Positions 52,111 through 59,568 of a stretch of 64,000 nucleotides of DNA are shown here, one piece after another. The notes beneath the pieces were generated by a model, which was not told where the DNA came from, ran no database searches, and was given only the letters and a program-made list of their open reading frames with translations. The position numbers were made by a program, and so were the translations under genes. The stretch lies in contig NZ_KZ614149.1 in the NCBI RefSeq assembly GCF_002886255.1, positions 2,480,001 through 2,544,000 of the forward strand, read 5' to 3'. The first letter of the stretch is position 1. The number at the start of each line of letters is the position of its first letter. Origin of the DNA: Alteribacillus bidgolensis (lineage in GTDB: Bacteria; Bacillota; Bacilli; Bacillales; Marinococcaceae).

Positions 52111-52280
52111 AGAAAAGTGCAAACACCTTGAAATAAGAAGATGGGCTAAGTTAAAGACACTGCTAAGATCACACAGGTCCGGGTGCTGAAGTCATCACTT
52201 CATATGGAAAGACGCCCGATGACGACGCCGCTGAGCTGGAAAGTTCCTCCTTATCAATGTGCGCTGAAGATAGACATGAA
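52111..52280. repeat. Decayed second copy of the GC-rich Bacillaceae repeat
   Basis: It keeps the two ends, AAGAAAAGTGCAAACACC and GCGCTGAAGATAGACATG, but the inside is changed. A minus-strand frame (52169-52471) runs out of it and is not trusted. Confidence 0.5.
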
Positions 52281-52615
52281 AACACCCAACTTTTATACTT
52301 CCTTTTATTTAAATGAAAAGGATAACCTCGATCTGTGAAAAGATCTGGTTTTCCTTCTTTTACATTAAAACCCAACCGGTCCGGCACTAAAGCTATAGGC
52401 AGACCAAACAATATGAAAGCTGTTATTTGCAATGGGGAAATAACTCTGGTGATGAAGCTTTGAACGAGCATTAAATCCTTTACGAGTAAAAACGCTAAAA
52501 TTATAATTTAACCAAAACAAATCCCCAGTCTGTTACTATACCAGCTAATATACACTAGACCTTTTTCTTTTACACAGCTTCCGTTTTTAAATCTATTACG
52601 CTTGTGAAAAAAACT

Positions 52616-53185
52616 CTATTTTGATTTTAAAACGTCATGATCTACATAACGTTCACCATTTAATTCTGTAAGTACATTTATCGCTACTTTTGCTCCGTCA
52701 CCTGCAGTAATAATCGTGTGAACACTTACACCGGCAACGGTCCCTGCAGCCCATACTCCTTGTATGCTTGTTTTACCAGCATCATCTGTGTCTATAATCG
52801 TCTTAATACGCGGTTCCTTTCCTTCCGTGGTTTTTATACCGGATGTTTCCGCAAGCTTGGTGTTTCCTCCAGTCGTTATAATAACGTGTTTGGCTTCATA
52901 GCTGCCATCATCAGTCTCGACTATTACGCTCTGATCTTTTTCATTTTTTACGTTATTGACCTGTGTTTTTACCATTTCCGCTCCGAACTTTTGGGCTTGT
53001 TCTTTTCCTGTTTGCAAAAGTTCAGGTCCTTCGACTTCCGGAACACCGTAATGGTTTTCCACCCAGGCTGCTTTGGTCATGCTTTGATCGCTATCAAGGA
53101 CGAGTGTTTTCTTGCCTGCTTTTGCAGTAAATAATGCGGCACTTGCGCCAGCAGGCCCTGCTCCGACAATAATTACGTCATACAT
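52616..53185 (-). CDS. Short FAD-dependent oxidoreductase, thioredoxin-reductase-like
   Basis: 189 residues, ATG after AGGAGGAG. The FAD site VIIVGAGPAGASAALFTAK opens the protein. KHVIITTGGNTKLA and GVWAAGTVAG, a typical late FAD-binding signature, follow. Thioredoxin reductases have about 310 residues; here the NADPH-binding domain and the CxxC redox pair are missing, with no sign of a sequence break. Such short flavoproteins occur in other Bacillaceae, and may need a separate reductase or act as an FAD-binding subunit (inference). Confidence 0.8.
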   Translation of the reverse strand: MYDVIIVGAGPAGASAALFTAKAGKKTLVLDSDQSMTKAAWVENHYGVPEVEGPELLQTGKEQAQKFGAEMVKTQVNNVKNEKDQSVIVETDDGSYEAKHVIITTGGNTKLAETSGIKTTEGKEPRIKTIIDTDDAGKTSIQGVWAAGTVAGVSVHTIITAGDGAKVAINVLTELNGERYVDHDVLKSK

Positions 53186-53398
53186 GTGTAACTCCTCCTA
53201 CTAATTATTTTCGCATTTTCCTAACCACTAACAGTTTAAATCTATTATATTAAAAAGGTCAAAGAAAACGCTTGCAGACTTTTTAACACGGTTTCCTTAT
53301 TTAGGTCTTCTTTTTCGCCTCTATCTGATTCAGCGATCCTCTTCTGTTATCAGAGCTTCGCCTTCTTATCTCTCTATTAACTTTTAAACATACTAATG

Positions 53399-53491
53399 AG
53401 GAAAACTCGGCTTACCGCCAACTCTATGGCGGAAGACGTAGTTTTTCTTATACTTTGTTCCTTTTAACAAAGGTAAATATTCTCAAAGTAC
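53399..53491 (+). repeat. Two-hairpin dispersed repeat, copy 8
   Basis: GAGGAAAACTCGGCTTACCG, GGCGGAAGACGTAGTTTTTC, then ATACTTTGTTCCTTTTAAC and AAGGTAAATATTCTCAAAGTAC. It is next to a terminator for the minus-strand epimerase gene. Confidence 0.8.
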
Positions 53492-53499
53492 AAAAAATA

Positions 53500-53526
53500 A
53501 ATCCCCGATTGCTGCGCTCGGGGATT
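53500..53526 (-). terminator. Terminator downstream of the SDR epimerase
   Basis: AATCCCCGA (53500-53508) pairs with TCGGGGATT (53518-53526). The A-rich flank at 53492-53499 gives U residues on the minus strand. Confidence 0.7.
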
Positions 53527-53851
53527 CGAAAAAGTATAAGGAGGCTTAAAAGCTTGCGGATGGGAAGGACTTCATAGCGAAAAGGGTGGCTGACCTCTTA
53601 TCAATCAGCTCTATTATTTAAAGGAGGAATTATCATGCTCGCCTGAAGAAATTATCCTTACCACATTTTTTATACTTTTAAGATGCTGGCATTGGCCTCC
53701 TTATATTAAAAAGGGGGATTTGGGATAGATGAGAGTGTGTGTTATCTATCCGTTACAATTCTTACTGTACGCTCGTTTTGTGTCAGCAAAATGTCAGGAT
53801 AACAATTTTTTAGTAATATATATTAAAAGGATTCGTTGACTTCTCTTCTTT
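53527..53851. other. Gap with isolated ribosome-binding-site-like motifs but no convincing gene
   Basis: Three good-looking sites occur on the + strand: AAGGAGG (53538), AAAGGAGG (53620) and AAAGGGGG (53711). The first two lead to frames of three to eight codons only. The third is followed by a 36-codon frame (53729-53839) with no recognisable features. This may be residue of a lost gene cluster. Confidence 0.4.
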
Positions 53852-54766
53852 TTATCCCGACAATAAATCAGACAATGCGGTTTTAAGATTATTATATTGA
53901 AAAGTGAAGCCTTCATCTATTAATTTTTGCGGCAAAGCATTGCGTCCTGTCAATGCAAGGCTTGGTTCTGTCCCCATCACCACGTAAGCTCCTGCCCATA
54001 CGAGCGGTGTTGGAGCAGGCGGCGCCCAACCTTTATTCATCACTTTGCGCAACGTTTTCATGAACACTTTATTCGTTACTGGCTGCGGTCCAGTTGCATT
54101 ATACATGCCGCCCATCGATTTATCTTCTATCGCTTTTAGAAACATACTATTTAAATCATCGATGTGCAGCCAGCTTATATACTGATTGCCCGGACCAACT
54201 TTGCCGCCGAGATTGTATTTCGCCAATTTTTTTAACGGTTCTAATGCACCGCCATCACGACCAAGAGCAAAACCTATTCTAAGCATAACTTGTCTTGTAT
54301 GTGGAAGGGATGCTGCAAAAAAAGCTTTTTCCCAAAGCTGGCAGACTTTGACCGAAAAGCCTTCTCCATGTGGAGAGCTTTCGGTACATACATCTCTTGT
54401 ATTTCCAAAGATAGCAAGTGAACCTGCTTGAACAAATGCCTGAGGCGGCTGCTCGCATGATTGAATTGCTTTTTGCAGGATTCTCACAGAGTAATAACGA
54501 GAACGAATGATTTCTTTTTTATTTTCTTCGGTATAAATGCAGTTCACACTTTTTCCAGTAAAGTTTACGACGGCATAACATCCGTCCAGCTCTTTTGCCC
54601 AATCTCCCATCGTTCTGCCATCCCAGTGGACATAACGGATACTATTCTCCACTCTAGAATGTCGTCTAGTTAGAATCGTTACGTCGTATCCTTTATTTAA
54701 AAGAAACAAGGCTAACGATTGACCAAGAAAACCAGAACCGCCCGGAAGTACAATTTTTTTATTCAT
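53852..54766 (-). CDS. TIGR01777-family SDR epimerase
   Basis: 304 residues from the ATG at 54766, which follows AAGGAAGGG. The NAD(P) loop KIVLPGGSGFLGQSLALFL opens the chain; VVNFTGKSVNC, FVQAGSLAIFGN, CTESSPHGEGFSVKVCQLWE and VMLRIGFALGRDGGALEPL are the family landmarks, as in B. subtilis YfhF and human SDR39U1. Length is normal. Biochemical role is not known. Monocistronic. Confidence 0.9.
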   Translation of the reverse strand: MNKKIVLPGGSGFLGQSLALFLLNKGYDVTILTRRHSRVENSIRYVHWDGRTMGDWAKELDGCYAVVNFTGKSVNCIYTEENKKEIIRSRYYSVRILQKAIQSCEQPPQAFVQAGSLAIFGNTRDVCTESSPHGEGFSVKVCQLWEKAFFAASLPHTRQVMLRIGFALGRDGGALEPLKKLAKYNLGGKVGPGNQYISWLHIDDLNSMFLKAIEDKSMGGMYNATGPQPVTNKVFMKTLRKVMNKGWAPPAPTPLVWAGAYVVMGTEPSLALTGRNALPQKLIDEGFTFQYNNLKTALSDLLSG

Positions 54767-54918
54767 AGATATCCCTTCCTTCAAAAGCGCAAAAAACTAG
54801 TATCTTTCTAACCATACCATATTTTCAACCTTCTTCGTTTCCTTTTAAAAATATTGGTAAAAGGTGTATCATTACAAAAGAAAAGCCTAAGCGGCCAGAG
54901 TGGCTGCTTGCTGATCAA

Positions 54919-55018
54919 ATATTAGAAAAACTTGGCTTGTCGCCGACTCCCTTATGGCGGAAATCGTAGTTTTTCTTATACTTTGTTCATTTAACAAGGT
55001 TAAACATTCTAAAGTACA
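54919..55018 (+). repeat. Two-hairpin dispersed repeat, copy 9
   Basis: ATTAGAAAAACTTGGCTTGTCG, GGCGGAAATCGTAGTTTTTC, then ATACTTTGTTCATTTAACAA and GGTTAAACATTCTAAAGTAC. It ends about 42 bp before the cobT start codon, so it lies in or near the cobT promoter. Confidence 0.85.
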
Positions 55019-55060
55019 ATAACATAATTATATTTGTTGTCAGTAAAGGAGTTATGTTAA

Positions 55061-56104
55061 ATGACGATTGCTCAATGGACGTCCCGTATACCTTCCCTGG
55101 ATATGGAAGCAGGCGAAAAAGCAGCAGCATACATAGATAATTTAACGAAACCACCAGGAAGTCTCGGCCGTCTTGAAACCATCGCAGCCAAACTAGCGGC
55201 AATGACTGGAAATCCTTTTCCAGAGGTAACACCAGCAGGCGTGCTTGTGTTCGCGTCTGACCACGGCGTCACTGCAGAAGGTATTTCTGCTTTTCCTCAA
55301 GAAATAACAGTGCAGATGGCCAAAAACTTCCTAAAAAAAGGCGCTGCTATCAATGTGTTTGCTAATCAAATCAATGCCGATTTCCAGCTGATTGATATTG
55401 GAATGGCCAAAGAAGTAAACGAAAACGGAATTATTTCGAGAAAAATAAAAGCAGGAACGGCCAATTTTTGCAAAGAAGACGCTATGACAAGAGACGAAGC
55501 AGTTCAAGCGATTCAAGCTGGTTTTGAAGAAGCCGAAAAAATGATTGCCCGAAAAGGGATTAAATGCTTGATTTTAGGCGAAATGGGTATTGGCAATACG
55601 ACGGCAAGCAGTGCAATGATATCTGCGTTCACCAATAAAAATCCTGCCAGCGTCACAGGTCCTGGTACTGGTCTCACAGAAGAGCGCATTCTTCATAAAC
55701 AACATATTCTTCAAACTGCACTACAAAACAGAAACATAAATGCCCATGATCCGCTTGATATTTTAGCAAAAGTGGGCGGATTGGAAATAGCCGGCATTAC
55801 CGGTGCCATGCTGGCAGCTGCGGCTCACCGGGTGCCCATTCTGGTTGATGGCTTTATTAGTGCTGCAGCTGCTGTTACTGCTCAAGCTCTTTCGCAGCTT
55901 GCTGCCGATTATATGTTCGTCGGCCATTATTCGACTGAACCAGGGCATGCTATTGCCATAAATATACTGGACAAGAAACCTTTGCTTGATCTTCAGATGA
56001 GACTTGGCGAAGGCAGCGGAGCAGCGCTTGCTTTTCCTATTTTGCGTTCAGCTTGTGCGATGGTTCGTGAAATGGCTACCTTTGATGACTTAGCCAACTA
56101 TTAA
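55061..56104 (+). CDS. cobT: Nicotinate-nucleotide--dimethylbenzimidazole phosphoribosyltransferase
   Basis: 347 residues, ATG after AAAGGAGTTATGTTAA. It activates the lower-ligand base in cobalamin assembly. The family motifs are intact: KPPGSLGRLETIAAKLA, VFASDHGVTAEGISAFP, LGEMGIGNTTASSAM, AALVDGFISAAAA-like VDGFISAAAAVTAQAL and the late GEGSGAALAFPILRSA with the catalytic glutamate. No other cobalamin gene and no cobalamin riboswitch is seen in this window; the short leader is mostly the repeat element. It suggests salvage of cobinamide or bases, completed elsewhere. Confidence 0.94.
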   Translation: MTIAQWTSRIPSLDMEAGEKAAAYIDNLTKPPGSLGRLETIAAKLAAMTGNPFPEVTPAGVLVFASDHGVTAEGISAFPQEITVQMAKNFLKKGAAINVFANQINADFQLIDIGMAKEVNENGIISRKIKAGTANFCKEDAMTRDEAVQAIQAGFEEAEKMIARKGIKCLILGEMGIGNTTASSAMISAFTNKNPASVTGPGTGLTEERILHKQHILQTALQNRNINAHDPLDILAKVGGLEIAGITGAMLAAAAHRVPILVDGFISAAAAVTAQALSQLAADYMFVGHYSTEPGHAIAINILDKKPLLDLQMRLGEGSGAALAFPILRSACAMVREMATFDDLANY

Positions 56105-56121
56105 AAGGGCTCCGTTTCACT

Positions 56122-57549
56122 TTATCGTTTTTCCTCTATTAGAAGTTTAAGCGTAAATACCGTACGTCCAGGACTGCTTTCTTTTAAGACAAGGTCACCC
56201 TCCATGCTTTGGGCAATCATTTTACTAAATGGCAGTCCAAGCCCTAAACCGTGAGTGTCGTATTTTTTATTTTCTCCTCGGTAAAACCGTTCAAAAATAA
56301 AATCTTTTTCTTCTTCTCTAATGCCTGGCCCATTATCTTCTACATTTATTTCGATCCAGCCGGGCCTTTCTTTTTCTATTGTAATAGAAAGAATCCCATT
56401 TCTTTTAACGGCTTGTTTTGCGTTGTTCAATAGGTTTATCATAATTTGCTGAAGCCGGATAGAATCCACCTCTGTGTATATATCCTCTTTTGGCAGACTT
56501 TTGTTTATTTCAAGACCTTCTTCATCATTAGCCACCTGCCATTGATGAAGAATTTCTTTTATTAATTTATTCACTTCATATTTTTCTTTTGTAATCGGTA
56601 TGGCATGGGCCGCCAAGGAGTTAAATTCAAGTAAATCAGCAACCATCGTTTTCATACGGTTTGCTTCGTTTAATGAGACATTCAGAAAATCTTTCGCTTC
56701 CTCCCCATGTACTACATCATCCCGAACTGCTTGAATAAGCCCAGTCATAGAAGTAATGGGTGTTTTTAATTCGTGAGTCACCCCCGCAAGCAGTTCAGAA
56801 CGAAGAGCTTCAAGCTGCTGGAGCCGGCTTGACATTTCTTTAAATGAATGAACGAGCTCGTGAACTTCTTGCTCTTTCATATTCTCTGGAAGCGTGAAAT
56901 TATAATTCTGCTCTTGGACATGTTTGGCAGCAACAGCTACGTCTTGTATCGGCTTTGACAACTTTCTTGAAAGAAAATAAATAGTGGCCCAGCCGATTAG
57001 TGCCAGAGAGAAAAGCATTATTGCAAGCAGCCGGTACTCTTCATTCATCTGTGTGAGCTGATTGGCAGACTGAATTATTACTACCCAGCCAGCAGTCACC
57101 CCTTCTGCTTGTATGGGCCGTTTTACGATATACGAATGATCTCCGTTTTCTAATTTGAGACGCTGTACTTCACTATCTGCTTGTAGAATTCTTAGTGGGA
57201 ACCTTTCTGATGTAAAGGGTTCTCTTTCAAATGGATTAGACAATACTCTTCCATTTGCATCGACAATATATATAATCGGATCAAGCTGCGTATCTATGAT
57301 ATTTTGGCGTTCTTGAATATACTCCAGTACGCCTTCTCTAGGGACTGTTTCCCCCGATTGTTCCTCTACGAACCGATCCGCAATTTCTTGAGCTAAATAT
57401 TTCGTAACATTTAAACGATGTTCAAGATTTGTATGACGAATCCATATTATAGACACTATCGCCACGACAATGAGACCAATAATCAGCGTAATAAAATAAC
57501 GAGTGGTCCAATAACGAAGCAATGAAATTTTCTTGTTGTTGTTATTCAT
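56122..57549 (-). CDS. Sensor histidine kinase
   Basis: 475 residues from the ATG at 57549, overlapping the regulator stop codon. Two membrane helices (about 13-35 and 180-200) enclose an extracellular sensor domain. A HAMP linker follows (to about 255). The kinase has the H-box LLAGVTHELKTPITSMTG, N-box INLLNNAKQAVKRNG, G1 NVEDNGPGIREE, F-box FIFERFYRGE and G2 HGLGLGLPFSKMIA. EnvZ/PhoR-like (HPK1) class; signal unknown. It converges tail to tail with cobT, with 17 bp between the two stop codons. Confidence 0.9.
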   Translation of the reverse strand: MNNNNKKISLLRYWTTRYFITLIIGLIVVAIVSIIWIRHTNLEHRLNVTKYLAQEIADRFVEEQSGETVPREGVLEYIQERQNIIDTQLDPIIYIVDANGRVLSNPFEREPFTSERFPLRILQADSEVQRLKLENGDHSYIVKRPIQAEGVTAGWVVIIQSANQLTQMNEEYRLLAIMLFSLALIGWATIYFLSRKLSKPIQDVAVAAKHVQEQNYNFTLPENMKEQEVHELVHSFKEMSSRLQQLEALRSELLAGVTHELKTPITSMTGLIQAVRDDVVHGEEAKDFLNVSLNEANRMKTMVADLLEFNSLAAHAIPITKEKYEVNKLIKEILHQWQVANDEEGLEINKSLPKEDIYTEVDSIRLQQIMINLLNNAKQAVKRNGILSITIEKERPGWIEINVEDNGPGIREEEKDFIFERFYRGENKKYDTHGLGLGLPFSKMIAQSMEGDLVLKESSPGRTVFTLKLLIEEKR

Positions 57550-58225
57550 AAACACAAAATTGATACCCCAATCCTCGCAGCGTTTTTATTTCACCTTCTG
57601 TCTCCGGCCAATTCTGGAGTGACTTTCTAATACGTTTGATGGATAAATCCACCGCCCGGTCACTGCCTTCATAATCTATTCCCCAGACATGTTCAATTAA
57701 CTGTTCTCTATCAAAAGTTTGATTCGGGTGTCTGGCAAGAAAAAATAACAAAGACAAATCCCGCGGTGTTAACGGTACATCCACACCATTTAGTTTAACA
57801 CTATGTGCTCTCTCGTTAAGTGTTAAACTGCCATAGTGTTTAACTTCCTCTTCTTGAAGCGTTTGGCCTGTTCTGCGCAGCACTGCTTTCACTCTAGCAA
57901 CTACTTCACTCGCATCAAACGGCTTTGCGATGTAATCATCCGCCCCGCTGTTTAATCCTTTCAAACGATAATCCACATCTCCAAGCGCTGTCAGCATGAT
58001 AACAGCACATGCACTTTCTTCACGGATGTGCTCTAAAATACTCCATCCGTCTTTTCCCGGAAGCATGACATCAACGAGGGCCAGGTCCGGCTGCATATCA
58101 CGAAAAGCCGGCATAGCATCATCTCCATGAAAAACCGCTTTTACTTCATAGCCTTCTTTTTGCATATATGCTTGCAGCACTTTGCTGATCGCTGCTTCAT
58201 CTTCTATAATTAATATCTTGGTCAT
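57542..58225 (-). CDS. OmpR-family response regulator
   Basis: 227 residues, ATG after GGAGTGAGCG. The receiver domain has the acidic pair EDEAAI, phospho-acceptor aspartate in LALVDVMLPGKDG, the switch threonine in VIMLTALGD and the lysine in YIAKPFDASE. The winged-helix effector domain reads GSLTLNERAHSVKLNG to RAVDLSIKRIRKSL and LRGLGYQFCVYE. It is the first gene of the pair; the kinase start overlaps its end, so the two are coupled. Confidence 0.93.
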   Translation of the reverse strand: MTKILIIEDEAAISKVLQAYMQKEGYEVKAVFHGDDAMPAFRDMQPDLALVDVMLPGKDGWSILEHIREESACAVIMLTALGDVDYRLKGLNSGADDYIAKPFDASEVVARVKAVLRRTGQTLQEEEVKHYGSLTLNERAHSVKLNGVDVPLTPRDLSLLFFLARHPNQTFDREQLIEHVWGIDYEGSDRAVDLSIKRIRKSLQNWPETEGEIKTLRGLGYQFCVYE

Positions 58226-58304
58226 TTATACGCTCACTCCTTCACTTTCCCTTTCATAAAGGGACATGAAGATGGAATTAAATCTACATTACGTTCTTAT
58301 AGTC

Positions 58305-58450
58305 CTTAGTTTATACTTTGATCCTTCAGTAAATTTAAGCTTTCTTAAAGTATTAGAAAATCTCGGCTTGCTGACAAATCCAAATGGCAGATACCTTAGT
58401 TTTTCTTATACTTTAATCCATTAGCAAATTTAATCTTTCTCAAAGTATAA
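58305..58450 (+). repeat. Two-hairpin dispersed repeat, copy 10 (with extra second hairpin in front)
   Basis: Order here is second hairpin (ATACTTTGATCCTTCAG to TTCTTAAAGTAT), first hairpin (TTAGAAAATCTCGGCTTG, then GGCAGATACCTTAGTTTTTC), and second hairpin again (ATACTTTAATCC to TTTCTCAAAGTAT). The two second-hairpin copies flank the first like direct repeats, which may show how the element is built. Confidence 0.8.
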
Positions 58451-58498
58451 GAAAAAAATGAGTTTACTTCCAATTTTCACAGTTTTGGTCACTTATTA

Positions 58499-58592
58499 AT
58501 AGAAAAACTTGACTTACCACCAAACCCAAATGAAGCTTTAGTTTTTCTTATACTGTTTAGCAATAAAAAATTTATACTTTCCTAATAGTACA
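58499..58592 (+). repeat. Two-hairpin dispersed repeat, copy 11
   Basis: ATAGAAAAACTTGACTTACC, AAGCTTTAGTTTTTCTTATAC, then a shortened second module ending TTTCCTAATAGTAC. It lies 49 bp after copy 10. The two copies and a terminator take up most of the 58226-58746 gap. Confidence 0.75.
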
Positions 58593-58595
58593 AAA

Positions 58596-58626
58596 GGAAA
58601 CCCCCGATTTATGCATCAGGGATTTC
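58596..58626 (-). terminator. Terminator of the secreted repeat-protein gene
   Basis: GGAAACCCCCGAT (58596-58608) pairs imperfectly with ATCAGGGATTTCC (58614-58626). On the minus strand the tail is TTTTGTACTA. Confidence 0.6.
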
Positions 58627-58650
58627 CATATATCTATCAAAAGGGGGTCA

Positions 58651-58761
58651 ATGAAAAAGTTTAGCTGTTTGATCGCTTATTGCTGCGCTGCTTTACAGCA
58701 AGGGGTTCTTTTTTATGCAGGCTGCTGGGGGACAACACTGCATTATTTATTCATACATTAA
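58651..58761 (+). CDS. Possible 36-residue cysteine-containing peptide
   Basis: ATG at 58651 preceded by AAAGGGGGTCA. The peptide begins MKKFSCLIAYCCAALQQG and ends HYLFIH; it has four cysteines and is hydrophobic. No family recognised. Its 3' end overlaps the convergent gene by 15 bases. Only the ribosome binding site and start context support it, so it may be chance. Confidence 0.3.
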   Translation: MKKFSCLIAYCCAALQQGVLFYAGCWGTTLHYLFIH

Positions 58762-59370
58762 GGGGTCAACATCATGCTTTCCGGCAGGGAAGATGTCTAA
58801 ATGTTTCGCTTCTTTCTCATGTTCGTTTACAATTTCGTCCAGGATTTCTTCTGGGCTTTTTCCGGCAGTTTCGATTCCGATCTCGTCTGCTGCCATCTGA
58901 ACTTGTTTTGCTTTTATTTCTACCATAATCTGCTGTACTTCTTTACCATGGGGGTCAATGTTTAATTCTTCTGCTTCTTTTTTTAGTTCTGCAAGGCTCA
59001 CTTCTTTCACTAGCTCATTTACATCTTTTCCGTTTGCCTCAATGCCATAGTCTGCTGCTTTTTTCTTTAAAGCTTCTTCTCTCCTTTTTTCAGATAACAT
59101 ATCTTTTTCATTCGATTCTATTCCTAATTGATTAGCATATGATTCGGTATTTGCTGCTTTGTCTGTCTTCATTGATTTACTGCTTTCTTGATTAAAATGA
59201 TTTGCTGCTTTGTTGGGAGAAAAGCTTGTTTCTTTGTAGTGTATTGCTTTTTTGGCAGTTATGCTGTCTGTGGAATGCTGTGCGGCACCTGCTAGACCTG
59301 GTGTCGTGCCAATTATTCCAATAGACAAAACGGATGCCAGTAGATAGTTTCTTTTACGTTTCCATAGCAC
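58747..59370 (-). CDS. Secreted protein with internal LGIE/GK helical repeats
   Basis: 207 residues, GTG start just after AGGAGGGAAGTGAG. A signal peptide (RKRNYLLASVLSIGIIG to about AGAAQ) precedes a charged, mostly helical chain. Four imperfect repeats of about 30 residues share the pattern A..LGIE..GKD..EL: ANQLGIESNEKDM, AADYGIEANGKDVNELVKEV, AEELNIDPHGKEVQQIMVEI and ADEIGIETAGKSPEEILDEI. A last degenerate one is AKHLDIFPAGKHD. I recognise no named family. Position suggests an independent exported protein of unknown role. Confidence 0.65.
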   Translation of the reverse strand: MLWKRKRNYLLASVLSIGIIGTTPGLAGAAQHSTDSITAKKAIHYKETSFSPNKAANHFNQESSKSMKTDKAANTESYANQLGIESNEKDMLSEKRREEALKKKAADYGIEANGKDVNELVKEVSLAELKKEAEELNIDPHGKEVQQIMVEIKAKQVQMAADEIGIETAGKSPEEILDEIVNEHEKEAKHLDIFPAGKHDVDPLMYE

Positions 59371-59528
59371 CTCACTTCCCTCCTGAAATATTTGTTTGGA
59401 TCAGCTCTTGCCGATCACATTTTTAACTTTAGAGCACCTATATGTCAGCATGATGTCAATCAAAAAAATTTTTCACCAAATTTTTTACGACCCTAACAGC
59501 GTCAAACTTTCTAGATATAGAGGAACGA

Positions 59529-59560
59529 GAAAAAACCGTCCCTGGCTAGGTGGGACGGTT
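59529..59560 (-). terminator. Terminator of the SLC13 transporter gene
   Basis: AACCGTCCC (59534-59542) pairs with GGGACGGTT (59552-59560); an A run to the left gives the U tract. Confidence 0.9.
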
Positions 59561-59568
59561 CCTCCTGT

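Noticed and set aside
52169..52471. 100-residue minus-strand frame with one hydrophobic segment and an AAAGGA site
   Set aside because: The last third is translated from a decayed copy of the GC-rich repeat and no family is recognisable; a real gene cannot be excluded but is not supported.
53729..53839. 36-codon + strand frame after AAAGGGGG
   Set aside because: Spacing from the site to the ATG is too long, and the peptide has no distinctive features.
55019..55060. Cobalamin riboswitch upstream of cobT
   Set aside because: The leader is only about 40 bases beyond the repeat element, too short for the riboswitch, and no B12-box-like sequence was seen.
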